A DNA stretch of 34,400 nt from Candidatus Thioglobus sp. (GCA_012964205.1 DTUI01000072.1:1-34400); one strand, 5' to 3'; shown: positions 9,296-18,934, counted from the stretch's first letter. Numbers and translations are program-made. The notes: generated by a model from the letters alone, not told the origin.

Positions 9296-10123
9296 ATGGC
9301 ATCAATGCAAACAGTTAGAATGCAAAAGAATGCAGGAAAAAAAGCAACCGTAAATAGTATTGGTCTTGGATCTCCGGCAACGTGGATTATCAAAGCCTTT
9401 AAGGATATTATGATTTGTCCTAAACTGGCTGTTTTTTATGGCGGATTATTTACTATCGTGGTATACAATCTATGGACATTTTTATCACAATCAGCCTCAT
9501 TGCATGATGTCGCAGCTCCGTTGGTGGTTATGACCATCTTGATTCTTGGTCCTATTTCTGCCATCAGTCTTTACGATGTTTCTAGAAAAATTTCAAACGG
9601 TGAAAAGCCTACTATTGGTAGCGTTTTAAAAGCCTCTATTAAATCAAATGGCTCATGTCCTTCAATATTTTTATCTATTTTATTGATGCTAATAGCGGTA
9701 ACTTGGATGGTGTTAACACCTTTGATCTATGCAGTATTTACCGCCGGATCTTTGAATACCATTGGCGCAGATCAAACGATCATTCAAGGTGTTTTGAGTA
9801 GTTTGACTAACGGTGAAAACACAGCATTTTTAATTGTCTATTCAATTTTTACAGCAGTTCTGGCGCTAATCGCATTTATGATCAGTTGGTTCTCATTCCC
9901 AATGATCCACGATCAAGATGTTGACCCACTAACTGCAATTACTACCAGCCTTAGAGCGGCATCTAAAAATGCACTAGTGATGTTTTTCTGGATACTGCTA
10001 GTTGGCTCTGTGGTAACACTAGGATTGTTAACACCCTATTTCTTTGGCTTAGTTATTATTATCCCTGTGCTGGCTCATGCCACATGGCACGCTTACAAGG
10101 AAATGATTAACTATATAGATTAA
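9296..10123 (+). CDS. DUF2189 integral membrane protein
   Basis: 275 aa, about 6 TM, 'LGPISAISLYDVSRKISNGEKPTIGSVL' typical of DUF2189; adjacent to the oxidase genes. Confidence 0.75.
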   Translation: MASMQTVRMQKNAGKKATVNSIGLGSPATWIIKAFKDIMICPKLAVFYGGLFTIVVYNLWTFLSQSASLHDVAAPLVVMTILILGPISAISLYDVSRKISNGEKPTIGSVLKASIKSNGSCPSIFLSILLMLIAVTWMVLTPLIYAVFTAGSLNTIGADQTIIQGVLSSLTNGENTAFLIVYSIFTAVLALIAFMISWFSFPMIHDQDVDPLTAITTSLRAASKNALVMFFWILLVGSVVTLGLLTPYFFGLVIIIPVLAHATWHAYKEMINYID

Positions 10124-10142
10124 AGAAGATTAATCTATATAG
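10111..10142 (+). repeat. Perfect 13-bp inverted repeat spanning the DUF2189 stop codon
   Basis: CTATATAGATTAA-agaaga-TTAATCTATATAG. Confidence 0.9.
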
Positions 10143-10181
10143 ACCACCACTTAGTATCAATACTAAGTGGTGGTTTTTTTT
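10143..10181 (+). terminator. Strong Rho-independent terminator upstream of ctaA
   Basis: 14-bp stem ACCACCACTTAGTA / TACTAAGTGGTGGT, loop TCAA, followed by T8. Confidence 0.92.
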
Positions 10182-10202
10182 GGCACATAACTAAAAAAAC
10201 TC

Positions 10203-11171
10203 ATGTACAAAAAGTTGTTGAAATTATCGATTATCTTAGCTTTGATAGTGGTCATACTTGGTGCTTATACGCGCCTTGCTGATGCTGGCCTGGGCTGTCC
10301 TGACTGGCCAGGATGTTACGGACAGCTGACTGTCCCAGATGCAGTAGACGGAACGCAGCTTGAGGGCTATGATCGGCCACTGGAATCAGCCAAAGGCTGG
10401 AAAGAAATGATTCATCGATATGCCGCTTCATCTCTTGGCTTGGTTATCTTGTTACTTTGGTGGCAAGCACTCAAAAAAAGACCTTTGTATCGCCAGTCGA
10501 TGCCACTACCAACTTTTGCTGCTTTTTTTGTTATGCTCCAAGGTGCATTTGGCATGTGGACTGTGACCTTATTGGTTCATCCTGGTATTGTAACCATTCA
10601 CCTGCTGGGTGGATTTATAACCACTTCAGTACTTTTTTGGCTACTACTTAATCAAAATAGGGTTAGTTTTGTTTTAAGTAATATTTCCAAAACCAATAAG
10701 CTATTACTGCTAACAACTCTGATTGTGTTATTTATACAGATAGCGCTTGGTGGCTGGACTAGTACCAACTATGCGGCATTATCCTGTGGCAATCAATTTC
10801 CGACTTGTTTAGATACTTGGTGGCCACAAACAACACTTAGTCAGATCTTCTACTGGGGGCCAATTGGTATCAATTATGAATATGGAGTTTTGGACAACGC
10901 CACTAGAGCAGGCATCCAAATGGTACATCGAATTGGAGCGTTAACCACCACAGTGGCAATTGTTTTTACAATTCTGCGTTTCTATCAATACCGAGAGCTG
11001 CGCAATCATTTAAAAATTATTGCGGTATTATTAATGATGCAAATAGCGCTAGGAATCACTAACGTACTGCAGTCTCTACCTATGACTATTGCAGTTTTAC
11101 ACAATGTGGTTGGCTTGCTGTTACTATTAAGTGTAGTCAGTCTAATACACAAAACTTTTAAATGCCAATAA
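10203..11171 (+). CDS. ctaA: Heme A synthase (COX15/CtaA family)
   Basis: 322 aa; 'GAYTRLADAGLGCPDWPGCYGQL', 'HRYAASSLGL', 'VHRIGAL'. Confidence 0.93.
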   Translation: MYKKLLKLSIILALIVVILGAYTRLADAGLGCPDWPGCYGQLTVPDAVDGTQLEGYDRPLESAKGWKEMIHRYAASSLGLVILLLWWQALKKRPLYRQSMPLPTFAAFFVMLQGAFGMWTVTLLVHPGIVTIHLLGGFITTSVLFWLLLNQNRVSFVLSNISKTNKLLLLTTLIVLFIQIALGGWTSTNYAALSCGNQFPTCLDTWWPQTTLSQIFYWGPIGINYEYGVLDNATRAGIQMVHRIGALTTTVAIVFTILRFYQYRELRNHLKIIAVLLMMQIALGITNVLQSLPMTIAVLHNVVGLLLLLSVVSLIHKTFKCQ

Positions 11172-11175
11172 ATAT

Positions 11176-11862
11176 ATGAAATCAGAAAGAAAATACTCAC
11201 TCTTACAAATTACTTCGCTGCTAATTGTTATGGCTTTACTTGTGCTTACTTACTTTGCCACTAGCAAGCTTTCAATTCAACAACTTAAAAATCAAGTTGC
11301 ACCAACTTTGTCACTGTATCCTCAGGCTAAGCCTTTAACTGGCGAACTGAACTTACTAAATGATCAAAACAAAACTGTGCAACTTTCTGAGATAGCTAAC
11401 AAGAAGTGGTCTTTATTGTATTTTGGCTACACCTCTTGCCCAGATGTTTGTCCAACAGATTTGGCCATATTAAACCAAGCTGTTAGCAATATGAAGCTTG
11501 CAAATAGACTTCAAATTATCTTTATTTCAGTAGATCCAAAACGAGATCTTGGAAAGCTGGATGCTTTTGTGGCACGTTTTAATCAAGATTTTATAGGATT
11601 AAGCGCAACCCATAAAAATCTAGTTTCGCTAACCAAGCAACTAGGCGTTTATCATGAGAAAAGTAAGGCGCAACAAAAGATGGAAAAAGTGCATGGCACA
11701 ACTAATAATCACATGGATCAGCATGACAGCTACCTTATCAACCATACAGCAAGCTATATCTTACTAAATCCCGATTTAAAGCTAACCGGGTTGTTGACCA
11801 ACCCTCATTATTCGAAACAAATTGCAAGCGCGCTCGACTTAACAATCAGTACGCTAGATTAA
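11176..11862 (+). CDS. SCO1/SenC copper chaperone
   Basis: 228 aa; N-terminal anchor; 'GYTSCPDVCPTD' CxxxC motif, thioredoxin fold 'FISVDPKRD'. Confidence 0.92.
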   Translation: MKSERKYSLLQITSLLIVMALLVLTYFATSKLSIQQLKNQVAPTLSLYPQAKPLTGELNLLNDQNKTVQLSEIANKKWSLLYFGYTSCPDVCPTDLAILNQAVSNMKLANRLQIIFISVDPKRDLGKLDAFVARFNQDFIGLSATHKNLVSLTKQLGVYHEKSKAQQKMEKVHGTTNNHMDQHDSYLINHTASYILLNPDLKLTGLLTNPHYSKQIASALDLTISTLD

Positions 11863-11869
11863 TGAGTCT

Positions 11870-12070
11870 TTAAGACAGTACCAAGCCAACGGCCAGAACA
11901 ATTGCACCAATAAAAATACCTGTCATGATTAGTCCAACAATAATATAAGCTAGTGGCCCATGCTTTTCTGCTCTGCCAAAGTCTTTAGAGAGGTTTTCTT
12001 TCTTTCCTATGCCAATCATGGCGGATATAACCGCCTTAACCACCTGGCCAATGTCTTTCATGTTTGACAC
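11870..12070 (-). CDS. DUF2970 small membrane protein
   Basis: 66 aa, single C-terminal TM, DUF2970-like; directly downstream of ctaB. Confidence 0.65.
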   Translation of the reverse strand: MSNMKDIGQVVKAVISAMIGIGKKENLSKDFGRAEKHGPLAYIIVGLIMTGIFIGAIVLAVGLVLS

Positions 12071-12958
12071 CTATAGTGTGATTAGCCAATAGTGATCAAC
12101 CAACAAGGCCAGAAAAATTAACATCAGGTAATTGATTGAATAAGTAAACGTATTCCAGGCAATCTTAACGTCCTTAGGTCGATTGTTTATATTAATCGCA
12201 TAGCCTAAAAAAATACCGCCCAAAATCAAGGCTGAAACCAAGTAAATTAACCCAGACATGCCAACCAAATAAGGCAAGATACTGACTACAATCAATAAAA
12301 TGGTATAAAGTAGTATTTGTTTTTTTGTATAGTCAAGACCATGGGTAACAGGTAGCATTGGTATGTTTACCTTTTTATATTCCTTAACCCTGTGAATTGC
12401 TAACGCCCAAAAATGTGGTGGCGTCCAGATAAACACAATTAAAAATAATAATAAAGCAAATTCAATATTTTGACCACCGGTAATAGCTGTCCAGCCTAGC
12501 ACCGGTGGCGCTGCACCAGCAGCACCGCCAATAACAATATTTTGTGGCGTGGCACGCTTCAAGTACATTGTGTAGACTACTGCATAGCCAATTAAAGACA
12601 CAAAGGTCAAAACCATAGTTAGTGTATTAACAAATAACTCTAGTATACCAAGCCCGGTAATGCCCAATGCAACCCCCCAAATAAGCGCCTGGTGGCGCTT
12701 GACCTTTCCTTGAGGTAGCGGGCGCTGGTCAGTGCGTGACATTTGGGTGTCTATTTTTTCATCAACTACATGATTAAATACAGCCGCCGATGCGGCAGCC
12801 ATACCAATCCCCAATGAAGCATAAATAACCAACAACCAGTTTGGCAAGTAGGGCGCAGGGACAGCTAAAAACATACCAACCACTGCGGTTAACAGTATTA
12901 AAGAAACAACCTTTAATTTACAAAGGCCTAATAAGTTGGATATAGTAGTCATGGGCAT
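12071..12958 (-). CDS. ctaB: Protoheme IX farnesyltransferase
   Basis: 295 aa UbiA-type prenyltransferase: 'NHVVDEKIDTQMSRTDQRPLP', 'WTPPHFWALAI'. Confidence 0.95.
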   Translation of the reverse strand: MPMTTISNLLGLCKLKVVSLILLTAVVGMFLAVPAPYLPNWLLVIYASLGIGMAAASAAVFNHVVDEKIDTQMSRTDQRPLPQGKVKRHQALIWGVALGITGLGILELFVNTLTMVLTFVSLIGYAVVYTMYLKRATPQNIVIGGAAGAAPPVLGWTAITGGQNIEFALLLFLIVFIWTPPHFWALAIHRVKEYKKVNIPMLPVTHGLDYTKKQILLYTILLIVVSILPYLVGMSGLIYLVSALILGGIFLGYAININNRPKDVKIAWNTFTYSINYLMLIFLALLVDHYWLITL

Positions 12959-12966
12959 TATGTCGG

Positions 12967-13500
12967 TTAACCGATTCGAGAATATTTAAATAAGCGCTTT
13001 AGATCCTTAAGGACCCGCTTAATTGATAACCCCTCAGGATTGTAATGCAACATTACATTTCCTAGAGGGTCAATTAAAAACAAATGATTGTCTGGAAATG
13101 CTTTTAGCTGGGCAGTGAGCTTCTGGCTACCTTGCGCAAGCAATACGTTAGCATTTAAATCCTTAACTGGGCCGTTGATTAACAGTAAACTTTGAATACG
13201 ACGCATATTTTCATTAGTTAAAATACGTATTTTATTCATATCTTCAAGGGTTTCTCGACAGGACTGCTGACAACTACCGGTTACATAAGTCAGGGTCCAA
13301 ACACCTTGGAGCGTTCCATTGCTTGGCTGTCTAAAAATAACATCGCGATCGGCTGTACTAATAATCGGATTAACAAATTCACCATAATTAACCGTACTCT
13401 TGGTAAATGAGCCGGGGCTTAGGTAAAAAAAAGCACTACCAAAAGCAATTGGCAGTACAAAAGAAGCTAATAAAATCCACAGCTCTTTTCTTGAGTTCAT
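12967..13500 (-). CDS. Membrane-anchored Sco-like/thioredoxin-fold protein, probable oxidase assembly factor
   Basis: 177 aa; N-terminal TM; CxxxC (CQQSC) and later 'NHLFLIDPLGNVMLHY'; next to ctaB. Confidence 0.65.
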   Translation of the reverse strand: MNSRKELWILLASFVLPIAFGSAFFYLSPGSFTKSTVNYGEFVNPIISTADRDVIFRQPSNGTLQGVWTLTYVTGSCQQSCRETLEDMNKIRILTNENMRRIQSLLLINGPVKDLNANVLLAQGSQKLTAQLKAFPDNHLFLIDPLGNVMLHYNPEGLSIKRVLKDLKRLFKYSRIG

Positions 13501-13570
13501 GACAGCCTTTGATGTAAAAAATTAACTTATCATACACTTAGATTGCCAAGAAAAAATGGATTTGACTTGT

Positions 13571-14344
13571 TTAAAGTCTAACTTCAATACCTCTTTCACG
13601 CATAGAGCGCTTGGCCTGTTCAATTGTATATTCACCAAAGTGGAAAATACTGGCTGCTAATACTGCATCCGCTCCACCTTCTAGCACGCCTTCAGATAAA
13701 TGCTCTAAATTTCCAACACCACCCGAGGCAATAACTGGCACTTTGACTGCATCAGAAACTGCTCGAGTTAATTCAAGATCAAACCCTGTTTTAACACCAT
13801 CACAGTCCATCGACGTTAATAATACTTCACCTGCACCATGACTGCCTTCGGTCATTTTAACGGCCCACTCAATCGCGTCAATTCCTGTTGGCTTTCGCCC
13901 ACCATGGGTAAATATCTCCCATTTATTAGGAGTGCTTGATACTTTTTTAGCATCAATAGCAATCACAATACACTGTGAGCCAAATTTTTCACTCAGCTCA
14001 TTAATCAAATCTGGATTAAAAATAGCGGCAGAATTAACTGCCACCTTATCAGCACCCGCATTCAACATAATACGAACATCTTCAGCTTTACGAATGCCAC
14101 CACCAACGGTTAACGGAATAAATACCTGTTCTGCGATTTTTTCCACCATATGCACAGTTGTGTCACGACCCTCATGTGATGCGGTAATATCTAAAAAAGT
14201 GATTTCATCGGCGCCTTGCTCGTCATAGCCTTTGGCTACTTCGACTGGGTCACCCGCATCTTTAATATCGACAAATTGCACACCCTTAACCACTCGGCCA
14301 TCGCGCACATCTAAACAAGGAATAATTCTTTTTGCTAAACTCAT
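13571..14344 (-). CDS. hisF: Imidazole glycerol phosphate synthase subunit HisF
   Basis: '[35 protein letters not shown]'; canonical start is 7 codons inside the ORF. Confidence 0.97.
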   Translation of the reverse strand: MSLAKRIIPCLDVRDGRVVKGVQFVDIKDAGDPVEVAKGYDEQGADEITFLDITASHEGRDTTVHMVEKIAEQVFIPLTVGGGIRKAEDVRIMLNAGADKVAVNSAAIFNPDLINELSEKFGSQCIVIAIDAKKVSSTPNKWEIFTHGGRKPTGIDAIEWAVKMTEGSHGAGEVLLTSMDCDGVKTGFDLELTRAVSDAVKVPVIASGGVGNLEHLSEGVLEGGADAVLAASIFHFGEYTIEQAKRSMRERGIEVRL

Positions 14345-14398
14345 AGGTTGAATTTTACCTCTCAACGTTTGTTATGTGGTCAATTATAACTGGTTGGG

Positions 14399-14404
14399 TA
14401 TAAT
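14399..14404 (+). promoter_or_regulatory. -10 box directly upstream of uppS
   Basis: Perfect TATAAT with only 8 nt before the ATG; -35 weak. Confidence 0.45.
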
Positions 14405-14412
14405 CTTGGCCT

Positions 14413-15123
14413 ATGACAAACATTCCAAAACACATTGCAATCATCATGGATGGCAATGGCCGCTGGGCCTCTAAGCGCAACTTACCGCGCATTGTTGGCC
14501 ATCAACAAGGTGTTAAGGCAGTACGCACTGTGGTTAAAGCTTGTGGTGCAATGGGTGTCAATACTCTAACGTTGTTTGCCTTTAGCAGTGAAAACAAAAA
14601 TCGCTCTAGTGAAGAAGTGTCTTTATTGTTTAAACTTTTTTTAACGGTACTTAAGCTAGAAGTTAAAAAACTTAACAAACACAATGTGCGCTTAAAGATT
14701 ATTGGAGATTTATCACTATTTCCAGATGATGTGCAAACAATCGCTCGTGAAGCTCAGGCTCAATTGGCTGATAACACCGGGTTAACCTTGGTTATTGCGG
14801 CTAATTATGGTGGCCAATGGGATATTGCACAAGCTGCAAAACAAGCTGCACAAGCTGCTATTAAAGGTGACATCAGCCCAGAAGATCTAACCATTGAAGG
14901 GTTTTCAAAATATTTATCATTGGCTAATGAGCCTGCAGTAGATTTACTTATTCGCAGTAGTGGCGAGCTTCGAATTAGTAATTTTTTGCTTTGGGATGTT
15001 GCTTATAGTGAATTTTACTTTACCGATACCCTTTGGCCGGATTTTGATGAAGCCGAACTAAACATAGCTATTGAAAGCTTTAATCATCGCGACCGACGCT
15101 TTGGCGCACGCAAGGAAACTTAA
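14413..15123 (+). CDS. uppS: Isoprenyl transferase (undecaprenyl diphosphate synthase)
   Basis: 'HIAIIMDGNGRWASKR', 'RISNFLLWDVAYSEFYF', 'RDRRFG'. Confidence 0.96.
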   Translation: MTNIPKHIAIIMDGNGRWASKRNLPRIVGHQQGVKAVRTVVKACGAMGVNTLTLFAFSSENKNRSSEEVSLLFKLFLTVLKLEVKKLNKHNVRLKIIGDLSLFPDDVQTIAREAQAQLADNTGLTLVIAANYGGQWDIAQAAKQAAQAAIKGDISPEDLTIEGFSKYLSLANEPAVDLLIRSSGELRISNFLLWDVAYSEFYFTDTLWPDFDEAELNIAIESFNHRDRRFGARKET

Positions 15124-15923
15124 TGTTATTAGCAAGAATCTTAACCGCTCTAATTTTGGCCCCATTGTTTATTTGGGCAATTTTCACCATGCCAACTGAT
15201 TATTTTGCTTATTTATTGTTGTCATTCGTTGCACTAGGTGCTTGGGAATTTACACGCCTGATTAAGATTGATCAACCACTTTATCGGGCACTTGTGGTAC
15301 TGGGCATTGTTGGCTGTGCCTTTGTTGCTTCAGCTCATTCGGAAAACTTACAAACCGTTTTGATTGTGTCTGCAGCCTGGTGGGGGTTAAATTTATTTTG
15401 GGTTGTTAGCTATCCTAAAAATGTGGCCTCTTGGTATGGCTCTGGCATAATTAGAGTAATGGGTGGCGTTATGCTACTAGTACCAATGTGGGTAGCGTTA
15501 ACTAGTTTGCATGCAAATTATGGCTCTGTTTATTTTCTATTATTAATGTTGTTAATTTGGGGTGCTGATACTGGCGCATATTTTGTTGGTAGAGCGATTG
15601 GTAAGCATAAACTTGCACCAAAAGTAAGCCCTGGAAAATCTATTGAAGGCGCTATTGGTGGTATTTTATTCGCCATTGTTATTATGGTTATATTTTTACA
15701 AATACAAGAAATTGCCGCCAGTGATTACGCTGGATATTTAATGCTTGCCGTTGTCATTTCCAGTGTTTCTGTTCTTGGCGATCTATACGAAAGCTTATTT
15801 AAGCGCACCTCTGGCATCAAAGATAGCGGTAATATTTTACCAGGCCATGGTGGAATTCTTGATCGTATCGACTCATTGACCGCTGCAGCGCCATTTTTCT
15901 TACTGGGTCTTAGCCTACTATGA
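15123..15923 (+). CDS. cdsA: Phosphatidate cytidylyltransferase
   Basis: Polytopic; 'KVSPGKSIEGAIGG', 'SVLGDLYESLFKRTSGIKDSGNILPGHGGILDRIDSL'. Confidence 0.95.
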   Translation: MLLARILTALILAPLFIWAIFTMPTDYFAYLLLSFVALGAWEFTRLIKIDQPLYRALVVLGIVGCAFVASAHSENLQTVLIVSAAWWGLNLFWVVSYPKNVASWYGSGIIRVMGGVMLLVPMWVALTSLHANYGSVYFLLLMLLIWGADTGAYFVGRAIGKHKLAPKVSPGKSIEGAIGGILFAIVIMVIFLQIQEIAASDYAGYLMLAVVISSVSVLGDLYESLFKRTSGIKDSGNILPGHGGILDRIDSLTAAAPFFLLGLSLL

Positions 15924-17071
15924 TCAATTTAACTTTATTAGGGGCGACCGGATCTATCGGGCAAAGCACTTTGTCTGTGGTTGATCTACACCCTGAAAAG
16001 TTCAATGTATTTGCAATAAGCGCACATACCAACTGGCAGCAGATGCTGGTTATTTGTGAAAAATATCAACCAGACTTTGCAGTCATGACTGATGAAACTG
16101 CAGCAGAGCAGCTTTCACGTGAAATTCAAAGTGATACAACGGTATTATCTGGTGCCGAAGCGCTTGAGACAATCGCCTCACATACTGATACTGATCAAGT
16201 TATGGCTGCTATTGTTGGTGCTGCCGGCATGGCATCTAGCCTTGCTGCTGCAAAAGCAGGTAAACGCATTATGCTTGCCAATAAAGAATCGCTGGTATTA
16301 GCTGGTGATCTTTTTATGCAGGCAGTAAAGGATAACGACGCTGAGCTTATTCCTGTTGATTCTGAGCATAGTGCTATTTTTCAATGCTTACAAGGCGGAT
16401 TATCAGGCTTAAGCAAAATACAGCTTACCGCCAGTGGCGGGCCGTTTTTACATACGCCGCTTAGCGAGCTAACCAATATCACGCCAGATCAAGCCTGCGC
16501 TCATCCAAATTGGTCAATGGGGCGTAAGATATCAGTAGATTCAGCTACAATGATGAACAAGGGCTTAGAAGTGATAGAGGCGCACTATTTATTTAATTTG
16601 CCAGCTGATCGCATTGATGTAGTCATGCATCCTCAAAGTATTGTGCACTCTTCGGTCTATTTTAATGATGGGTCAACACTTTCTCAGCTAGGAAATCCAG
16701 ACATGCGTACGGTTATTTCTTATGCTATGAGCTATCCTGATCGTATTAGCTCAGGCGTACCTGCGTTAGACCTAACTCAAAACTCACCGTTAGAATTTTA
16801 CCCACCAGATTTTGATAAATTTTCTTGTTTGCGTCTAGCGTTTGAAGGTCTTAAGCAGGGTGGCAGCGCCATGGGTACTATTAATGCTGCTAATGAAATT
16901 GCTGTTGCAAGTTTCCTTGATAATAAAATTAAATTTTTGGATATTGCCAAAATTATCGAAAAAACATTAGATATGTCTAGTCATTTTTATCCATCTTCTC
17001 TTGCTGAAGTTATTGATAATGACAAAATTGCACGACTAACTGCCAACGAGATCATTCAATCTTATGTCTAA
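15920..17071 (+). CDS. dxr: 1-deoxy-D-xylulose 5-phosphate reductoisomerase
   Basis: 'LGATGSIGQSTL', 'LANKESLVLAGDL', 'PVDSEHSAIFQ'. Confidence 0.97.
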   Translation: MINLTLLGATGSIGQSTLSVVDLHPEKFNVFAISAHTNWQQMLVICEKYQPDFAVMTDETAAEQLSREIQSDTTVLSGAEALETIASHTDTDQVMAAIVGAAGMASSLAAAKAGKRIMLANKESLVLAGDLFMQAVKDNDAELIPVDSEHSAIFQCLQGGLSGLSKIQLTASGGPFLHTPLSELTNITPDQACAHPNWSMGRKISVDSATMMNKGLEVIEAHYLFNLPADRIDVVMHPQSIVHSSVYFNDGSTLSQLGNPDMRTVISYAMSYPDRISSGVPALDLTQNSPLEFYPPDFDKFSCLRLAFEGLKQGGSAMGTINAANEIAVASFLDNKIKFLDIAKIIEKTLDMSSHFYPSSLAEVIDNDKIARLTANEIIQSYV

Positions 17072-18182
17072 ATTCTCTTCTTTTGTCTTACTACTGATAT
17101 TACTGAATACTAGTATTGGCACGGCTTTTTCACATAGCAAAGATAACGAATATCACTTTACTGTTAAGTCTGGCGATTCACTTAGCAAATATTTTTCTAA
17201 GTTAGGACTATCCAATCGACTTTTAGCCAACCTGCTGTCTGCTAGCAAACAAAACCAGCAGCTTAACCAGCTCAATATTGGTGAAAAAATTACCATTCGT
17301 TTACATACGAATCGCCACTTTAAATCACTTAGCCACAAACCTCACAATAAGAAGAGCCTTGAGGTTGTTTTATTAGGCACTCGATTTACCAATAAATCCA
17401 ATATAAATCAAACCGAGTCCAGGCCACTCTCAACCACTACTGTTGTCATTGACAATTCTTTTGGATATGACGCCCAAAGAGCTGGACTGAGCTTAAACAC
17501 GATCAATACAGTGGTTGAAGCCTTGTCATGGCGCTTAGACTTCAATTCAGATTTGCATAAGGGTGATCGATTTTTTATCATTAGTGATGGCTCTAAACAG
17601 CCTGTCGGCATTGTCTACAAGGGTGGCAACAAGCGCATTGAAGCTTTCTCCTATGCAGGCAGCCATAATCAGTCTTTATATTATGATCGCTACGGCTACA
17701 CACTCAACTCTTCATTCTTAAGGGCGCCACTTAAATATAAACGCATTAGCTCTAAATTTCAGCTCAAGCGCTACCATCCTATTTTAAAAACATACCGCCC
17801 ACACAGAGCGGTGGATTATGCTGCCACTCATGGCACACCAGTGCACTCAACTGCTGATGGCGTGGTTACGCTTAAAGACTGGAAAGGTGCACTTGGAAAG
17901 GCTATTATTATTAAGCATGGTGCTCATTACACCACTGTTTATGCTCATTTATCTAAATATTCACCTAGCCTTCGCAAAGGAAAGGAAGTTAAAAAAGGCC
18001 AAGTGATTGGTTATGTTGGGTCAACAGGTCGATCTACAGGCGCTCATTTACATTATGAATTACGCTACAAGGGTACACGTAAAAATCCACTTAGCCACAA
18101 GCTACCTATACAGAAAAAAATTAGTCGCGCTGAATTATGGAAATTTCGCTCGCAAGTGAATAAAGTTTTAGCCAGTTTATAG
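17064..18182 (+). CDS. M23 family peptidoglycan endopeptidase with LysM/OapA-like N-terminus
   Basis: Signal peptide; 'HRAVDYAATHGTPVHSTADGVV', 'HLHYEL'; overlaps dxr by 8 nt. Confidence 0.88.
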   Translation: MSKFSSFVLLLILLNTSIGTAFSHSKDNEYHFTVKSGDSLSKYFSKLGLSNRLLANLLSASKQNQQLNQLNIGEKITIRLHTNRHFKSLSHKPHNKKSLEVVLLGTRFTNKSNINQTESRPLSTTTVVIDNSFGYDAQRAGLSLNTINTVVEALSWRLDFNSDLHKGDRFFIISDGSKQPVGIVYKGGNKRIEAFSYAGSHNQSLYYDRYGYTLNSSFLRAPLKYKRISSKFQLKRYHPILKTYRPHRAVDYAATHGTPVHSTADGVVTLKDWKGALGKAIIIKHGAHYTTVYAHLSKYSPSLRKGKEVKKGQVIGYVGSTGRSTGAHLHYELRYKGTRKNPLSHKLPIQKKISRAELWKFRSQVNKVLASL

Positions 18183-18791
18183 CAATTGCTCGCTAATCCA
18201 CTGACTCCAATTCGCTGGCCTCAAATCGTGTAAATAATCTTTATTAATATATTGAGCTTGATAAGCTTGAGCGCCAGGCACTTTGTTTAAAATCGAAAAT
18301 GTAATCAGTTCATCAATTCGATAGGGGTTTTTTGTGCCCAAAACTAACGATTCGTTGCGAATGATAGCCGCCATCATGGCAGACTTAGCATTACCATGAG
18401 TGGTAAAAGATTCTTCAAATAAATTTAGCGCTAAAAACTCATTTTTGACAAAACCATGACTACCATCTAGTAAATACAGTGCGTATTCATACAGCGCTGG
18501 ATCGTAGCTTCTACGCACTAATTTGATTAAAATTTCGTTGGCTTCTCGCTTTTGTGGCTGATAGCCCATTAGCTCACTACCCTGTCTAACTTGTTTTGAG
18601 GCTTCATACATGGCATCAAAGTCATTGAGGTCAAACGCACCTTTTAACAATAAAGACTGACCTCTTAATACAACATCTCGAGAGCCAATTTCATTGCCAA
18701 TTTTAATTAGCCGCATGGCGCCATCAGAGAGTGGCGACGCCTTAACAGCAGGGCTTAGAAAAGTGGCGAGAATCAGTAGTTTTTTTAGCAT
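18177..18791 (-). CDS. Predicted periplasmic Sel1/TPR-like repeat protein
   Basis: 204 aa; signal peptide; helical repeat-like 'YEYALYLLDGSHGFVKNEFLALNLFEESF'. Confidence 0.5.
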   Translation of the reverse strand: MLKKLLILATFLSPAVKASPLSDGAMRLIKIGNEIGSRDVVLRGQSLLLKGAFDLNDFDAMYEASKQVRQGSELMGYQPQKREANEILIKLVRRSYDPALYEYALYLLDGSHGFVKNEFLALNLFEESFTTHGNAKSAMMAAIIRNESLVLGTKNPYRIDELITFSILNKVPGAQAYQAQYINKDYLHDLRPANWSQWISEQLL

Positions 18792-18934
18792 GGCGGTTTT
18801 ACGTCTATTTTACCATGAGCGAGATTGGTATAAATTAAAGCACAGTTTTAAAAAGGCTGATAATTTCTGATAATCGATTAAAATACGCCATAAGAGATCT
18901 TTACACTTACCACCATTATTAACAAGGACAGCCC

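Noticed and set aside
13932-14228. Plus-strand ORF of 98 aa inside hisF
   Set aside because: Antisense shadow of the conserved HisF barrel.
14827-14866. Short CAAGCTGCA-type tandem repeats in uppS
   Set aside because: Encode an Ala/Gln helix (QAAKQAAQAA) in a region that aligns to ordinary UppS; low-complexity coding only.
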